From: G965222505 sp965222505
GTDB lineage: Bacteria; Bacteroidota; Rhodothermia; Rhodothermales; DATKEJ01
Reading direction: 5' to 3'
Assembly: GCA_965222505.1 (NCBI GenBank)
Contig: OZ244956.1
Span: 4,216,001 to 4,280,000, forward strand
Length of the DNA: 64,000 nucleotides
Shown piece by piece: positions 1 to 8,580 of this stretch (positions are counted from its first letter, which is position 1; each line of letters starts with the position of its first letter). Made by a program: the position numbers and the translations under genes. Under the pieces are notes generated by a model. It was not told where the DNA came from. It saw only the letters and a list, made by a program, of their open reading frames with translations, and did no database searches.

Positions 1-409
1 CTTCGAGGAAATAATCCCATTTCGGAAATTTCATGATGTGTCGGATCATCTCGGCAGCGAGTACACCGGCCTTCTCTTCCCCGGTCATGGCATATTGAAA
101 CGCAAGTTGCGGAGCATCGCGCAGCAGACGGGCAATATGGTAAAGATGATCATTGTAGCGGATCTGGCCCAGGAAGGTGCGGGCATCGGCATAATCATAG
201 GCGGATAATTTTGCACGCAGGGCCGCAAAGATAGGCTGAGCCGCAAACCGGGCCTGCAGGGCTGCCACCTCCGTTGCATCATAAAACAGTCCATAAGCCG
301 GTGTCGTACGCACAGCCGTGGCATGCAAGAATTGGGGCAAGGTCAACCAAGCCATCCCGGTCAGGCCGGTGTGCCGTAAAAAATCACGTCGGTTCATCAT
401 AGGTTTCAT
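1..409 (-). CDS. Heparinase II/III-like secreted protein, N-terminal part (runs off the window)
   Basis: The frame is open from an ATG at 409 to the window edge (136 codons), so it has no stop here. The N-terminus has an RRDF twin-arginine motif followed by a hydrophobic stretch (GLTGMAWLTLP), a likely Tat or Sec export signal. The following residues resemble the N-terminal alpha/alpha region of the complete heparinase-like protein at 6510-8498; for example FPKWDYFLE here matches LPDWDYFLD there. Alternative in-frame starts lie at 400 and 397, and none has a clear ribosome site. It would be the last visible gene of the minus-strand catabolic operon. The lyase domain is outside the window, so family membership rests on the paralogue similarity and is inferred. 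Confidence 0.7.
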   Translation of the reverse strand, partial: MKPMMNRRDFLRHTGLTGMAWLTLPQFLHATAVRTTPAYGLFYDATEVAALQARFAAQPIFAALRAKLSAYDYADARTFLGQIRYNDHLYHIARLLRDAPQLAFQYAMTGEEKAGVLAAEMIRHIMKFPKWDYFLE

Positions 410-422
410 AAATCAATTAAAT

Positions 423-450
423 GTAGGGACACGGCATGCCGTGTCTCTAC
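423..450. repeat. 28-bp palindrome, family F copy 1
   Basis: The left half is GTAGGGACACGGCA and the right half is its near-perfect reverse complement. A second 28-bp copy lies at 55002-55029. Here it separates the six-hairpin glycosidase gene from the second heparinase-like gene. Confidence 0.75.
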
Positions 451-459
451 GATTCAGGG

Positions 460-3045
460 TTAATGTCGAATAAAATCAACATGCAAGGTATTCCCCCAAT
501 TGGTATCCAGAAATTCAGGCAGGGCGGTGCCATTGGCCCCCACAAATCCGGCCTTCTGCAGGGCACGCAATTGGATGCGGGTTTGCCCGTCCGGCGGGCC
601 CTGGGGCGGTACAAAAACAGAAAGCCGTCCCTTTTGGCCGTCGGGGTTAATGTCCAGCGACAGCGTCAGGGGGCCATACAGGGTAGGGATGCCGTTGATC
701 GACAATGAGGCCCCCGGATACAGCCAGGAGGCAGGCAGACCCCGGAGCAGGTACAGGGTGTTTTCTTTTTCCATTGCCAGCAGGTAGCGCAGGGCGCGGA
801 TGACCTGTACGTTGCCGATGGTATGCGGCACATCCCCGGCCGTGCGGGAGCCTTGGTTTTTAGGCATTTGCTCCTCGACCCACAACAACGTTGGAGAAGC
901 ATGGTTGGCAAAGGCATTCAGGAGGGTTATGGCGCGTTCGGTATCGTCCAGCCAGAGGTAAGCCAGGGCGCGGTGGGCATCGAAGATTGGCCACACCCCG
1001 CCGGTCAGCCAGCCAAGGCTGATCACGTGGTCTTCCACGGTTCGGGTATCCAGCATCGCGAGGGTGCCCTGGACCAGCGGATCGTCATCTTCCAGAAATT
1101 GCCCGGTATACAGAGCATGGATGGGGCCCCACTGGCCACGTTGGGCCACGTCCTTATCCGGGTCGAACGGCATCTTGATGGGCAGGAACAGGTGCCCGTT
1201 TTCGTCCCGCCGTTGATCCCGTACGGCGGCGGTGCGGAAGGTGGCCAGGAAGGTGTCAAATGCTGTGCCCCAGGTTTCGGCTTCGGTGGGTTTGTTCATC
1301 CAATGGGCGGTACGTACGGCCTCAGCCATCCCGATGAGTCCCCAGTAAACACTCCCATAACTGGCCCCGACCCCGCCGATGCCGCCATCGGTCAGGCCCG
1401 GTGGAAACAGCCCGAAATACGGTGCGTCTGGATCCGTAGAGGCTTGTTGGCGCAGATCGGCGAGGTGTTGCATGGCGCGGCTGAGGGGGGGCCAGTTCCG
1501 TTCGAGCCAGGCCCGGTCGTTGGCAAGGCGAGCGTACCGACACATCGAATAAATCAGGTGGGCGGTTTCCCGGTGGAGCAGGGGCGGCATCATGACCCCG
1601 GCCCGGCCCGTTTCATCCTGATGCTGCACCATTGCGTCATTCATCAGGCGTGCAGCTGTAAAATCGCCGAGGAAAGCCGCAGCCTCGACTGACCAAGCGC
1701 CATCGCCATACCATAAGCCCCGGTACACCGTAGCACCGGGTTGAAATTGGGGATATCCATCTACCACCTCACGTACCTGATACACCGTACGGATGCTGCT
1801 GTCCAGGAGGGCTTGCCACGCGGAATCCGGCACGGTGATCCGGTCCCAGGGCAGGTCACTTTCCAGCCAGTGGTTCAGGGTACGGGATTGTTCCGTGGCA
1901 AGGTTCGGGAAAGGGAGGGCAGATGTCAACGCGCCGTGGTGGACCAGCACATCCAGTTGGTCCACGGCCTTGGGGAAGGTCAGGAGCCATCCTTGGGCAT
2001 TGCGCACGGCTGTATCGGGAGCCGGTTGGGGCTGGATGAACGGTTGTCCGTCGAAAAGCAGGGTGCCGGTCGTGGAATCGTAGGATACGTCGCGGGGTGT
2101 GGTCAGGCGTAGCCCAAGGGGAGCAGGAGCGCCGGTGCGTTCGATCCGCAGGGCATCGGTGCGGGTCAGGCCCTGGTGGTACAGGTCGTAGCCACAGTTG
2201 ACGAAGGATTCGGCCAGGGGCGTGGCGGAGCCATCAATCACCTGTGCAGCATCGACGGAGGGTTCAGGGGTAAAGACCCAGAGCCCGTTGAGGAGGGTAT
2301 TGGGGTCCTGGCCCTTGGCTGATGCGGTCACTTCGATGTGGAGCAGCCCGTCGCCGTCATCTTCAGCATCGAAGAAAAAGACGTGGGGCTGGTGTTGCGG
2401 CCCCAGCGTCATCAGGTCGATAGTCTGTGAGGCGGCCCCTTCCACATGCAGGTCCATCAACCGTGCCGCTTTGCCTTTACGATGGGCTTCGGCAAAGCCG
2501 AGGGCCACACGCCGTTTGGCAGACGCAGGAACAGCAACGGTATAAATGATGGATCGGCCAGTGCCCCAGGCCACGCTCCGAAAGGCCGGGTCTGTACCTT
2601 CCGGCGGATTGGCCCAGGCCACTGATCCACCGAGACCTTGTTTGCGTTGGATGCGTTGGACCACAGGCGTTTGTTTCTCCGGCACCAGTGCAAAGGCGGT
2701 TTGCCGGATGCGGGTATTGCCGCTTGCAGATTCGGTCACCACAATGGCAGCCCGTGAGGTAAGCAGGTATTGCCGTAGCGGGGAAAGCGGGGTTTCACCG
2801 AGCATGATCTCCAGCCTGGTTTTGGGGCGTGCATAGGGGCCGGGGCCGAAATCATAGACCAGCGCCCCGGTTTGATCGACCAGCGATTTTTGCCAATCGT
2901 CCACCCATCCAATCGGTGTCATCCAATGCGCCGGGGCATATTTGAAATTCACCGGGTTTTGGGCCATGGCCATATCCATCATCGTCATTCCCATCAAAAA
3001 CAAAACCGCACACCGTATATAAACAACCCCGTAGGGCCATGGCAT
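460..3045 (-). CDS. Secreted six-hairpin glycosidase-like protein
   Basis: About 861 residues if translation starts at the ATG at 3045. A longer reading to 3138 would overlap the upstream gene by 53 bp, and the Met at 3045 gives the better export signal: MPWPYG, then the hydrophobic run VVYIRCAVLFLMGM, ending near AMA-Q. The N-terminal half looks beta-rich. The middle and C-terminal part (from about residue 430) has the aromatic and acidic pattern of the alpha/alpha six-hairpin glycosidase superfamily, with YRGLWYGDGAWSVEAAAFLG, EWxP-like and GGxGGVGASYGSVYWG segments. Such proteins hydrolyse or remodel polysaccharides outside the cytoplasm. The exact glycoside hydrolase family and substrate cannot be fixed. 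It lies in an operon with lyases and amidohydrolases. Confidence 0.65.
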   Translation of the reverse strand: MPWPYGVVYIRCAVLFLMGMTMMDMAMAQNPVNFKYAPAHWMTPIGWVDDWQKSLVDQTGALVYDFGPGPYARPKTRLEIMLGETPLSPLRQYLLTSRAAIVVTESASGNTRIRQTAFALVPEKQTPVVQRIQRKQGLGGSVAWANPPEGTDPAFRSVAWGTGRSIIYTVAVPASAKRRVALGFAEAHRKGKAARLMDLHVEGAASQTIDLMTLGPQHQPHVFFFDAEDDGDGLLHIEVTASAKGQDPNTLLNGLWVFTPEPSVDAAQVIDGSATPLAESFVNCGYDLYHQGLTRTDALRIERTGAPAPLGLRLTTPRDVSYDSTTGTLLFDGQPFIQPQPAPDTAVRNAQGWLLTFPKAVDQLDVLVHHGALTSALPFPNLATEQSRTLNHWLESDLPWDRITVPDSAWQALLDSSIRTVYQVREVVDGYPQFQPGATVYRGLWYGDGAWSVEAAAFLGDFTAARLMNDAMVQHQDETGRAGVMMPPLLHRETAHLIYSMCRYARLANDRAWLERNWPPLSRAMQHLADLRQQASTDPDAPYFGLFPPGLTDGGIGGVGASYGSVYWGLIGMAEAVRTAHWMNKPTEAETWGTAFDTFLATFRTAAVRDQRRDENGHLFLPIKMPFDPDKDVAQRGQWGPIHALYTGQFLEDDDPLVQGTLAMLDTRTVEDHVISLGWLTGGVWPIFDAHRALAYLWLDDTERAITLLNAFANHASPTLLWVEEQMPKNQGSRTAGDVPHTIGNVQVIRALRYLLAMEKENTLYLLRGLPASWLYPGASLSINGIPTLYGPLTLSLDINPDGQKGRLSVFVPPQGPPDGQTRIQLRALQKAGFVGANGTALPEFLDTNWGNTLHVDFIRH

Positions 3046-3085
3046 GCCATAGCCGCCCGCAATGCCATGTCCATTACACATACCA

Positions 3086-3841
3086 TCAATTCCCAAAAAA
3101 CGATTTCGCATTTTCATATCCGATTTGCCGAATTTCATGATCCGGCAGGGTGCTTTGGGTCAGTTTCAGAAGGCCGGGCCGGGTGTACAAGAGCGGCGTG
3201 TGTGAGCCGAAGAAGATTTGGTTTACCGGCAACACCTCCCGTAGGGCCGGGAGGGTGTAGAGCCACTCGGCAAACGACGTATCCACCCGTACATGAGGTG
3301 TCGCTTCGGCCAGTTGACGAATCTCAGGCAGGTAGGCACTCAGGCACAGCAGGTCCACCTCGGGATGCCGCCGGGCCAGCCGAATGATGGCGTTGATCGG
3401 CACGCCTTTGAGTTTCAGGGCAAAGTATTGTTGCCGTTCATCTTCCAGTCGTATTTGAAGCAGGATGCGTAAACCGGTTATTTCTGCGTGGGTCAGCAGT
3501 TCAAAGACCGGGCTGCTGTAGAGCCGGTAATTGTGGTACGACGGCCACAGTTTCACCGCCTTCAGGTCGATGCGGCTTGCGTACTGTTCCAGCAGTCGTT
3601 GCCAACCGGGCAGGGCCGGGTTAAGAACCGGCACCGGGTACAGGCCGGGATGTGCTGCACAAGCCTTGAACAATACCTGATTGTATACATCTGGATCAGG
3701 ATGAAAAGCTGCGCCGAGATGCGAGACCCACGCCGTGCCGATGCCTTCCTGTTCCAGGTGGGTTTGCAAGGTATCGGCTTTCACAAAGGGGTGATGCCGG
3801 AAGGGCCAGTGACCCATGGCTACGTTAACGTCCGTCCACAT
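3086..3841 (-). CDS. Amidohydrolase-family protein lacking metal ligands
   Basis: 251 residues with the TIM-barrel pattern of the amidohydrolase_2 (PF04909-like) family: an N-terminal beta strand (WTDVNVAMGHWPF), an FGSHTPLLYTRPG segment where active members have FGSDxP, and an ending ENAKSFFG typical of the family's C-terminal helix. The usual N-terminal His-x-His and the C-terminal Asp are absent, so a metal-dependent hydrolase mechanism looks unlikely. It begins 17 bp inside the end of the upstream amidohydrolase gene (3825-4619), so the two are translationally coupled. I infer a non-catalytic partner subunit; a different chemistry is also possible. Confidence 0.65.
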   Translation of the reverse strand: MWTDVNVAMGHWPFRHHPFVKADTLQTHLEQEGIGTAWVSHLGAAFHPDPDVYNQVLFKACAAHPGLYPVPVLNPALPGWQRLLEQYASRIDLKAVKLWPSYHNYRLYSSPVFELLTHAEITGLRILLQIRLEDERQQYFALKLKGVPINAIIRLARRHPEVDLLCLSAYLPEIRQLAEATPHVRVDTSFAEWLYTLPALREVLPVNQIFFGSHTPLLYTRPGLLKLTQSTLPDHEIRQIGYENAKSFFGN

Positions 3842-4619
3842 CGCCTGTACCGGTCAGTCCGAGCAACCGCTCGGCATTGCGAAAGAGAATCTGAGCTTTG
3901 GCGGCCTCAGAAATGTCGGCGGTTGTGACGCGGCCGATCTCCACGGGTAAATCCCGAATCACAAGGTCAGAACCATACACAACGCGGTCTGCGCCGAGTT
4001 TTTCGACGGCATACTCCATCAACCCATACTCCGGCAGGTAGGCCGAAGTGTCAAGCCAAACATTGGGGACATCCATGATCTCCAATACGCCGCGCATCCC
4101 GCAGGCCGTCAGGTGGGCCATGATAATCTTGACCTCGGGGTACCGCCGGCCGAGCAGTGCGGTATCGGCGGGGTCCGTGTGGAAGGCGCGTTCGCGGATG
4201 TTCGTCTGGTCTGCGCTGTGTTGCAGGACCGGCACGCCAAAGTGTGCAGCTTGCAGCATCACGGGCCGCATCCACTTATCGTCCCGTGCGTTGTTGCAAA
4301 TCTCCAGCTTAATCCCTCGGAATCCGTGCTTGCCGATGCATCGCCGGGTTTCCGCCATCACGTGGGCCTCGCCCAGCGTCGGGTTCAAAAAGCAAAACCC
4401 CAGGAAATAATCAGGGTACCACGATGTCAATTCAATCGTCTTGTCATTAATGGCTTGCACCTGCGCGTGCGTCGGCAGTCGACCATGCAACAGCACATCC
4501 CCTAGAATCACCATCCGTTCCACACCCAGCGACCGGCCATAAGCCACCAACCGGTCTACCTCGGCCCGGCTCCCGCCTTTTCCAAACAACGTCGGATGGG
4601 TATGGATGTCTATTATCAT
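3825..4619 (-). CDS. Amidohydrolase family protein
   Basis: 264 residues starting MIIDIHTHPTLFGKGG. The H-T-H motif at residues 6-8 matches the first metal-binding strand of amidohydrolase_2/TatD-like TIM-barrel hydrolases. Later strands carry GIKLEICN (usual metal-ligand Lys/Glu strand), VLQHSAD, KIIMAHL and VYGSDLVI with the conserved Asp, so the metal centre looks complete. Likely a hydrolase or decarboxylase acting on a small carboxylate from sugar breakdown (inference). Its 3' end overlaps the start of the degenerate homologue by 17 bp. It follows the aldo/keto reductase gene after a short spacer filled with a palindromic repeat. Confidence 0.75.
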   Translation of the reverse strand: MIIDIHTHPTLFGKGGSRAEVDRLVAYGRSLGVERMVILGDVLLHGRLPTHAQVQAINDKTIELTSWYPDYFLGFCFLNPTLGEAHVMAETRRCIGKHGFRGIKLEICNNARDDKWMRPVMLQAAHFGVPVLQHSADQTNIRERAFHTDPADTALLGRRYPEVKIIMAHLTACGMRGVLEIMDVPNVWLDTSAYLPEYGLMEYAVEKLGADRVVYGSDLVIRDLPVEIGRVTTADISEAAKAQILFRNAERLLGLTGTGDVDGR

Positions 4620-4623
4620 TTTC

Positions 4624-4695
4624 GTTCTACGTTCTACGTTCTACGTGCGACGTTAGGAGAGAGAAACGTAGAACATCGCACGTAGAACGTAGAAC
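4624..4695. repeat. Intergenic palindrome, family A (GTTCTACGT word)
   Basis: The left arm has three GTTCTACGT-type words in tandem and the right arm has their complements (ACGTAGAAC), giving a long imperfect hairpin. It fills the gap between the aldo/keto reductase and amidohydrolase genes. Related copies are at 8502-8580 and 57324-57444. Confidence 0.75.
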
Positions 4696-4698
4696 AAA

Positions 4699-5658
4699 TT
4701 ATGCGGCCTGGAAGTCGCGGGTGTGCAACGTTTCAGCGGTTTGGTGTTCGCCTGGGGTATAGGGGAGGGCGTCGGAGGCGTGCACGGCATCGGCCAGTTC
4801 GGCGGCGTTTTTGGCTCCGCTCAGGACGAGGGATACATGCGGGTTGTCCAGTACCCATCGGAAGGCGGCCTGGGGCAAGTTGTGTACGTCATCCCGCACC
4901 AGGAAACCGAGTTGTTCGAGGTAGTTCACGCGGGCCTCGATTTCTTCGCGGGGGTATCGGGCGTTGATGTTTTTTTTGCCGAAGACGGTTTCGCGGGTAA
5001 TGGTGCCGGAGAGGAAGCCGTTGGCGAGGGATTCTCGTGCGACAACCGCCACGCCCAGTTCACCGAGGTCCCGAATGAGTTGGGCGGATTCCCGGTTCAT
5101 CAGACTGTAGACCACCTGTACCATATCAATCTTGCGCTCGGTGGCCCACGTCCGTGCCATCTGCTCCGTATCCTGAAACATGGAGATGGAGTGTCCAATC
5201 ACGCGTACTTTGCCTTCCTGTTTGAGGCGGTCCAACTCCGCCCAGACGTCATCATGAATTTCATGGGAGCCGAACGGGGAGTGGAAGAACAGCACATCCA
5301 GGCGGTCCGTGCCGAGGCGGCGCAGGCTGCCCTCGACGGATTCACGCGCCCGCCGGGCATGGAAATTGGGTGCGGCCTTGTCCGTGCTGTACCGGCCAAA
5401 TTTCGTGGAGATGAGCACCTTGTCCCGGTCGGTACCGAGGCCCTGCCCCAGGAGGGTTTCGGCGATGCCGTCTTCCTCTTTATTGCCATAAAGTGGGGCG
5501 GTGTCAAAGAGCGTGATGCCGCCGTCCAAAGCGGAACGGATGGTACGATGGGCGTCCTGGTGATCGACTTCGCCATAGACTTGTGAGGCAAAGGCCCAGG
5601 TGCCGAGGCCCACTTCGCTGCATCGGATACCGGTACGGCCCAGGGTTCGGTAATGCAT
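4699..5658 (-). CDS. Aldo/keto reductase
   Basis: 319 residues with the full aldo/keto reductase TIM-barrel pattern: MHYRTLGRTGIRCSEVGLGTW at the start, then the catalytic tetrad candidates Asp52 and Tyr57 (LFDTAPLYG), Lys86 (VLISTKFG) and His126 (VLFFHSPFG). These enzymes reduce or oxidise sugar or aldehyde carbonyls with NAD(P)H in the cytoplasm. In this operon it may act on an oxidised monosaccharide released by the lyases, in the way L-fucose or uronate dehydrogenases of this family do (inference). The start at 5658 gives the canonical N-terminus. Confidence 0.88.
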   Translation of the reverse strand: MHYRTLGRTGIRCSEVGLGTWAFASQVYGEVDHQDAHRTIRSALDGGITLFDTAPLYGNKEEDGIAETLLGQGLGTDRDKVLISTKFGRYSTDKAAPNFHARRARESVEGSLRRLGTDRLDVLFFHSPFGSHEIHDDVWAELDRLKQEGKVRVIGHSISMFQDTEQMARTWATERKIDMVQVVYSLMNRESAQLIRDLGELGVAVVARESLANGFLSGTITRETVFGKKNINARYPREEIEARVNYLEQLGFLVRDDVHNLPQAAFRWVLDNPHVSLVLSGAKNAAELADAVHASDALPYTPGEHQTAETLHTRDFQAA

Positions 5659-5700
5659 GGGGGTGGAGGTTATGTTGTGCGATTATTAAAGCGTCCTGCC

Positions 5701-5812
5701 AAAAACGTGTTGCGTGATTTTGGCTAAGACCTCTCAGACCGAATATTCGGTTAGTGTAACAGGTTTTCGCCAGGCAGGTCATTTGAGACTGGGTTCACGC
5801 AACACGCAATAC
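5701..5812. repeat. Intergenic palindrome, family C (CACGCAACACGCAAC word), copy 1
   Basis: The left end begins AAAACGTGTTGCGTGATTTT and the right end contains CACGCAACACGCAAT, so the ends are complementary. The first ~48 bp are clearly homologous to 10512-10560. It lies between the creatininase-family and aldo/keto reductase genes. Confidence 0.7.
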
Positions 5813-5818
5813 TTTCAT

Positions 5819-6502
5819 TCATTCAAGCTGTTCAATGATTCTGGGTACCGTACGGTCTAAAAAGTGAGCGAGCATGTGCCGGCCCGTTTCGGCATCGGCG
5901 GTCCGTGGGTCCTCGCCCCATACACCGTCCTCATCGAGGGTCGGGACGCGGTCAGGGGGGAGCCGGATGAGGTCTACCGGTTCGGGATCGAACAGGAGTT
6001 GGAGGGCGGTTTCGCCCTGTGCGGCATGGTTGGCCGGGAAGATAGCCGGATCGCATGGTTCAAAATCGGGGAAGGTCCAGGTGAACACGTCAGGGTGGTC
6101 GGCGGCGAAGGCCTCGGAGGCGGCTTTGAGGGCATCGGTGTGGCCTCCGCCAGCGTGGCCGGTTACGGTGATGAGCAGGCGAAAGCCTTCCTCGGCCAGT
6201 TGGGTCAGCAGTTCTGTACACAGGCGGCCGACGAGGCCCGGGCTGTGTTCCAGGGTATGGCCGAAGCCTTTAAACGGCTTGATGGTATCTGTGCCAATGT
6301 ACATGGGGGGCAGCACCACCCCTCCAGTGCGTTGCGCCAGCGCTTCGCACAGGCCCAGGGCCTTGATGCCGTCCAGGCCGACGGGCGCATGGTAGCTGTG
6401 CCATTCCAACGCACCCCACGGCACATACGCAATAGGCGTCTTGGCCCGGATCATCTCGATTTGATCCGGGCGGAGCCGTTCATAAGATCCCCAGGTAAGC
6501 AT
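5819..6502 (-). CDS. Creatininase-family amidohydrolase
   Basis: 227 residues with the creatininase/creatinine amidohydrolase signature: VPWGALEWHSYHAPVGLDG puts metal-binding candidates at Glu33, His35 and Asp44, and the VTGHAGGGHTDAL segment carries the second His region. Known relatives hydrolyse creatinine, formamides in riboflavin/F420 synthesis (ArfB) or mycofactocin peptide (MftE). None of those pathways is nearby. Its stop lies between the heparinase-like gene (7-bp upstream gap) and the reductase gene, so it belongs to the catabolic operon. I infer it opens a cyclic or N-acyl amide derived from the carbohydrate, but the substrate is unknown. Confidence 0.8.
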   Translation of the reverse strand: MLTWGSYERLRPDQIEMIRAKTPIAYVPWGALEWHSYHAPVGLDGIKALGLCEALAQRTGGVVLPPMYIGTDTIKPFKGFGHTLEHSPGLVGRLCTELLTQLAEEGFRLLITVTGHAGGGHTDALKAASEAFAADHPDVFTWTFPDFEPCDPAIFPANHAAQGETALQLLFDPEPVDLIRLPPDRVPTLDEDGVWGEDPRTADAETGRHMLAHFLDRTVPRIIEQLE

Positions 6503-6509
6503 AACTCCC

Positions 6510-8498
6510 TCATTCGATATTGAAATCAGGCAACGGCCCTTGCGTGAACAGATTTATGGTACGATCTCCAACTGTGAGGTGCCAGCCTGTTGCTGTGGTT
6601 TCGATAACAGGCGTTTGCACCGCTGCGTCCTGTGGTTGCGTGATCAGTAGCGTGAGGACCCGGTGTGACGTGTGGGCTGCACTCTGGACGTTGGCAAACG
6701 GAAAGTGACCGTAGGTCTCCGGCAGGTCAAGTGCCGATGCCGTAGCATGAATCGGCTGCGTACTCCGGGTATAGGCATGCAACGAGGCCCGAGGGCGTTG
6801 CAGGATGAAATCGGTTTGGTCTACGGCGATTTGTGCTGCATCGTCGCGGTTGTCCGGGTGAAAACGGATGTCTACGGTGGCCGGGGTTTCTGTGGTTACC
6901 TCGTCGAACAATACCACAATGTTTGGCTTGAGGAACAGGACGGTACGCATCACGCGCTGCACGTTCGGATTGACGATCTGATACCCCTGGGTCACATCAC
7001 TGCTCCACCATACGGCATCGCCCTCCTCTTTGAACCGCAGGATACGGGCTTCGGCAAGACCGGCATTGGTGCCCTCTTTGCCGTCGTGGTACTGATGTCC
7101 TTGTCCATCGACCAGAACCGCATTGTGGGCCTGCGGCAGGCGGAGCAACCAGTGAGGCAGGCGGGGGTCGTATGAGGCGCCGAAAGGATCCGTCAGCAAT
7201 CGTTCGCCGTGGGCTTTGAAGGTGATGTGGTTCCGGTCGGCGTGTTCATGGTTGGAGGGGGCACCGCTTCGGAAGGCGAGTACGGCATCATCCGGTGCCC
7301 AGCCGGTACGGCACACGATCCAGTCCAGGTCAAAGTGTTTGTTCAGAAGGGTGTCCGGCGGCGGGCTTGAAGGCGCACCGGGGGCATACCACAGGAAGTC
7401 GGCGAAGTAGCCGGGGCGGGCAAAGTGCTCCGTTGCGTAGTGGGCCACGGGGTCGCCGGTGTGCCGGGCAATCCAGGCCGGTACGGTGATGAAGACGCTG
7501 TTCCGGGCATCGCTGATATTAACAATGTCTGGTGCCGAGCCGTCCGGGGTACGGCCCATTTGCATGGCGGCGATAAATTCCGTGATACCGGGGAAGTTGG
7601 CCTCGGCGGTCCAGTCGATGTCGCCGTGGATGCGGTTGTAGGCTTCCAGAAAAAGGAACATCGTCCGAAAGGCGTAATCCACGTAGCTCAAACCCTCGTA
7701 GTAACTGCCGTCGGTTTCGTGGAGCCGTAAATAATGTTGCGCGCTCGCAACGGCCAAATCCAGCCATTCGCTCGCACGTTCATCCCGTTCGGCGAGGGCG
7801 AGTGCGCCGAGGCCGAGGCCCATCGTGGGGATGGCCCGCAGGTTGTTGACGTTGAAGAAGGCGGGCCAGCGGGACATATCGTACGGCACCCGTTCCAGGA
7901 AGGCATCGGTCACCGTCCAGCCGTGTTCGGCTTCGGCATGGTTCATGTCTTCAATTGCGCGTGCACAGGGGAGGCATCCTTTTTCGGCGATGTCACGGAG
8001 CAAGGCTTTTCGACGTTCTGGTGGCACGGTATCCCCCAATACCTCCAAGGCAAACAGGGCCGTCGTTATGCCCTTCGAGGCCCGCATGATGCCGAGGACT
8101 TCGCCGTCTTTGTCGAGGAAGTAGTCCCAGTCCGGCAAGTCTTGTAACAGGTCTAGGCCGGCCTCAATCACGGCACGGTAGGCGGGTGTGGGTTCGATCA
8201 GGTAGACAGTGGCGGCTTCGGCAGTCGCGACCAGTGCCCGACTAAAATCACTCAACAGATCCGCTGTCTCCCGCACCTTGTTGATGGTAGCGATGCGCTC
8301 GGCAGCCGGGGCGTTTTTCCAGGTGTTGAAGGTCTCTGCCAGCAACGTGGTTTTTGCATTGGTCCGGATGCGAGCCATCTCGTCAAGGCCAAAAAACAAT
8401 CGGGGCCCTTCCGTCTGCCCGGCCTGGCTCCAGGCCGAAGGGTAGAGGCTCAGGCCGGTACCCAAGGCGGCAAGTTTGGTGAAGGTTCTTCGTTTCAT
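6510..8498 (-). CDS. Heparinase II/III family polysaccharide lyase, secreted
   Basis: 662 residues. The N-terminus MKRRTFTKLAALGTGLSLYPSAWSQ is a Tat-like signal with an ASQ-type cleavage region. Residues of about 30-330 form the alpha/alpha-toroid part. The C-terminal half has the heparinase II/III hallmark GAPSNHEHADRNHITF, followed by beta-sandwich segments such as FGASYDPRLPHWLL and AHNAVLVDGQGH. These lyases cleave uronic-acid-containing polysaccharides (heparin, alginate, other glycosaminoglycan-like chains) by beta-elimination in the periplasm. It sits between a sodium symporter gene and a creatininase-like gene, consistent with degradation followed by uptake. The precise substrate is not visible in the sequence. 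Confidence 0.85.
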   Translation of the reverse strand: MKRRTFTKLAALGTGLSLYPSAWSQAGQTEGPRLFFGLDEMARIRTNAKTTLLAETFNTWKNAPAAERIATINKVRETADLLSDFSRALVATAEAATVYLIEPTPAYRAVIEAGLDLLQDLPDWDYFLDKDGEVLGIMRASKGITTALFALEVLGDTVPPERRKALLRDIAEKGCLPCARAIEDMNHAEAEHGWTVTDAFLERVPYDMSRWPAFFNVNNLRAIPTMGLGLGALALAERDERASEWLDLAVASAQHYLRLHETDGSYYEGLSYVDYAFRTMFLFLEAYNRIHGDIDWTAEANFPGITEFIAAMQMGRTPDGSAPDIVNISDARNSVFITVPAWIARHTGDPVAHYATEHFARPGYFADFLWYAPGAPSSPPPDTLLNKHFDLDWIVCRTGWAPDDAVLAFRSGAPSNHEHADRNHITFKAHGERLLTDPFGASYDPRLPHWLLRLPQAHNAVLVDGQGHQYHDGKEGTNAGLAEARILRFKEEGDAVWWSSDVTQGYQIVNPNVQRVMRTVLFLKPNIVVLFDEVTTETPATVDIRFHPDNRDDAAQIAVDQTDFILQRPRASLHAYTRSTQPIHATASALDLPETYGHFPFANVQSAAHTSHRVLTLLITQPQDAAVQTPVIETTATGWHLTVGDRTINLFTQGPLPDFNIE

Positions 8499-8501
8499 AT
8501 T

Positions 8502-8580
8502 TGCGTGCGATGTTCCACAGCTTGCCCTGGACTTGATCCAGGGTGCGACGTTCTACGTTTCTTTTCCCATACGTAGAATG
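8502..8580. repeat. Composite palindrome, families A and G, overlapping a gene end
   Basis: ACGTTCTACG and ATACGTAGAAT words (family A) flank the region, and CTTGCCCTGGACTTGATCCA (family G, 8521-8540) lies inside it. Its low-coordinate boundary is near the heparinase-like start codon. The last codons and the TAG stop of the symporter gene (8553-8555) are made from this repeat. Confidence 0.65.

Noticed and set aside
3046..3138. Longer start for the six-hairpin glycosidase-like gene
   Set aside because: It would overlap the upstream gene by 53 bp and place about 30 non-signal residues in front of the hydrophobic export segment.
4723..5586. Open frame of about 287 codons opposite the aldo/keto reductase gene
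   Set aside because: The reductase has full catalytic motifs in the other strand; the antisense frame has no recognisable protein features.
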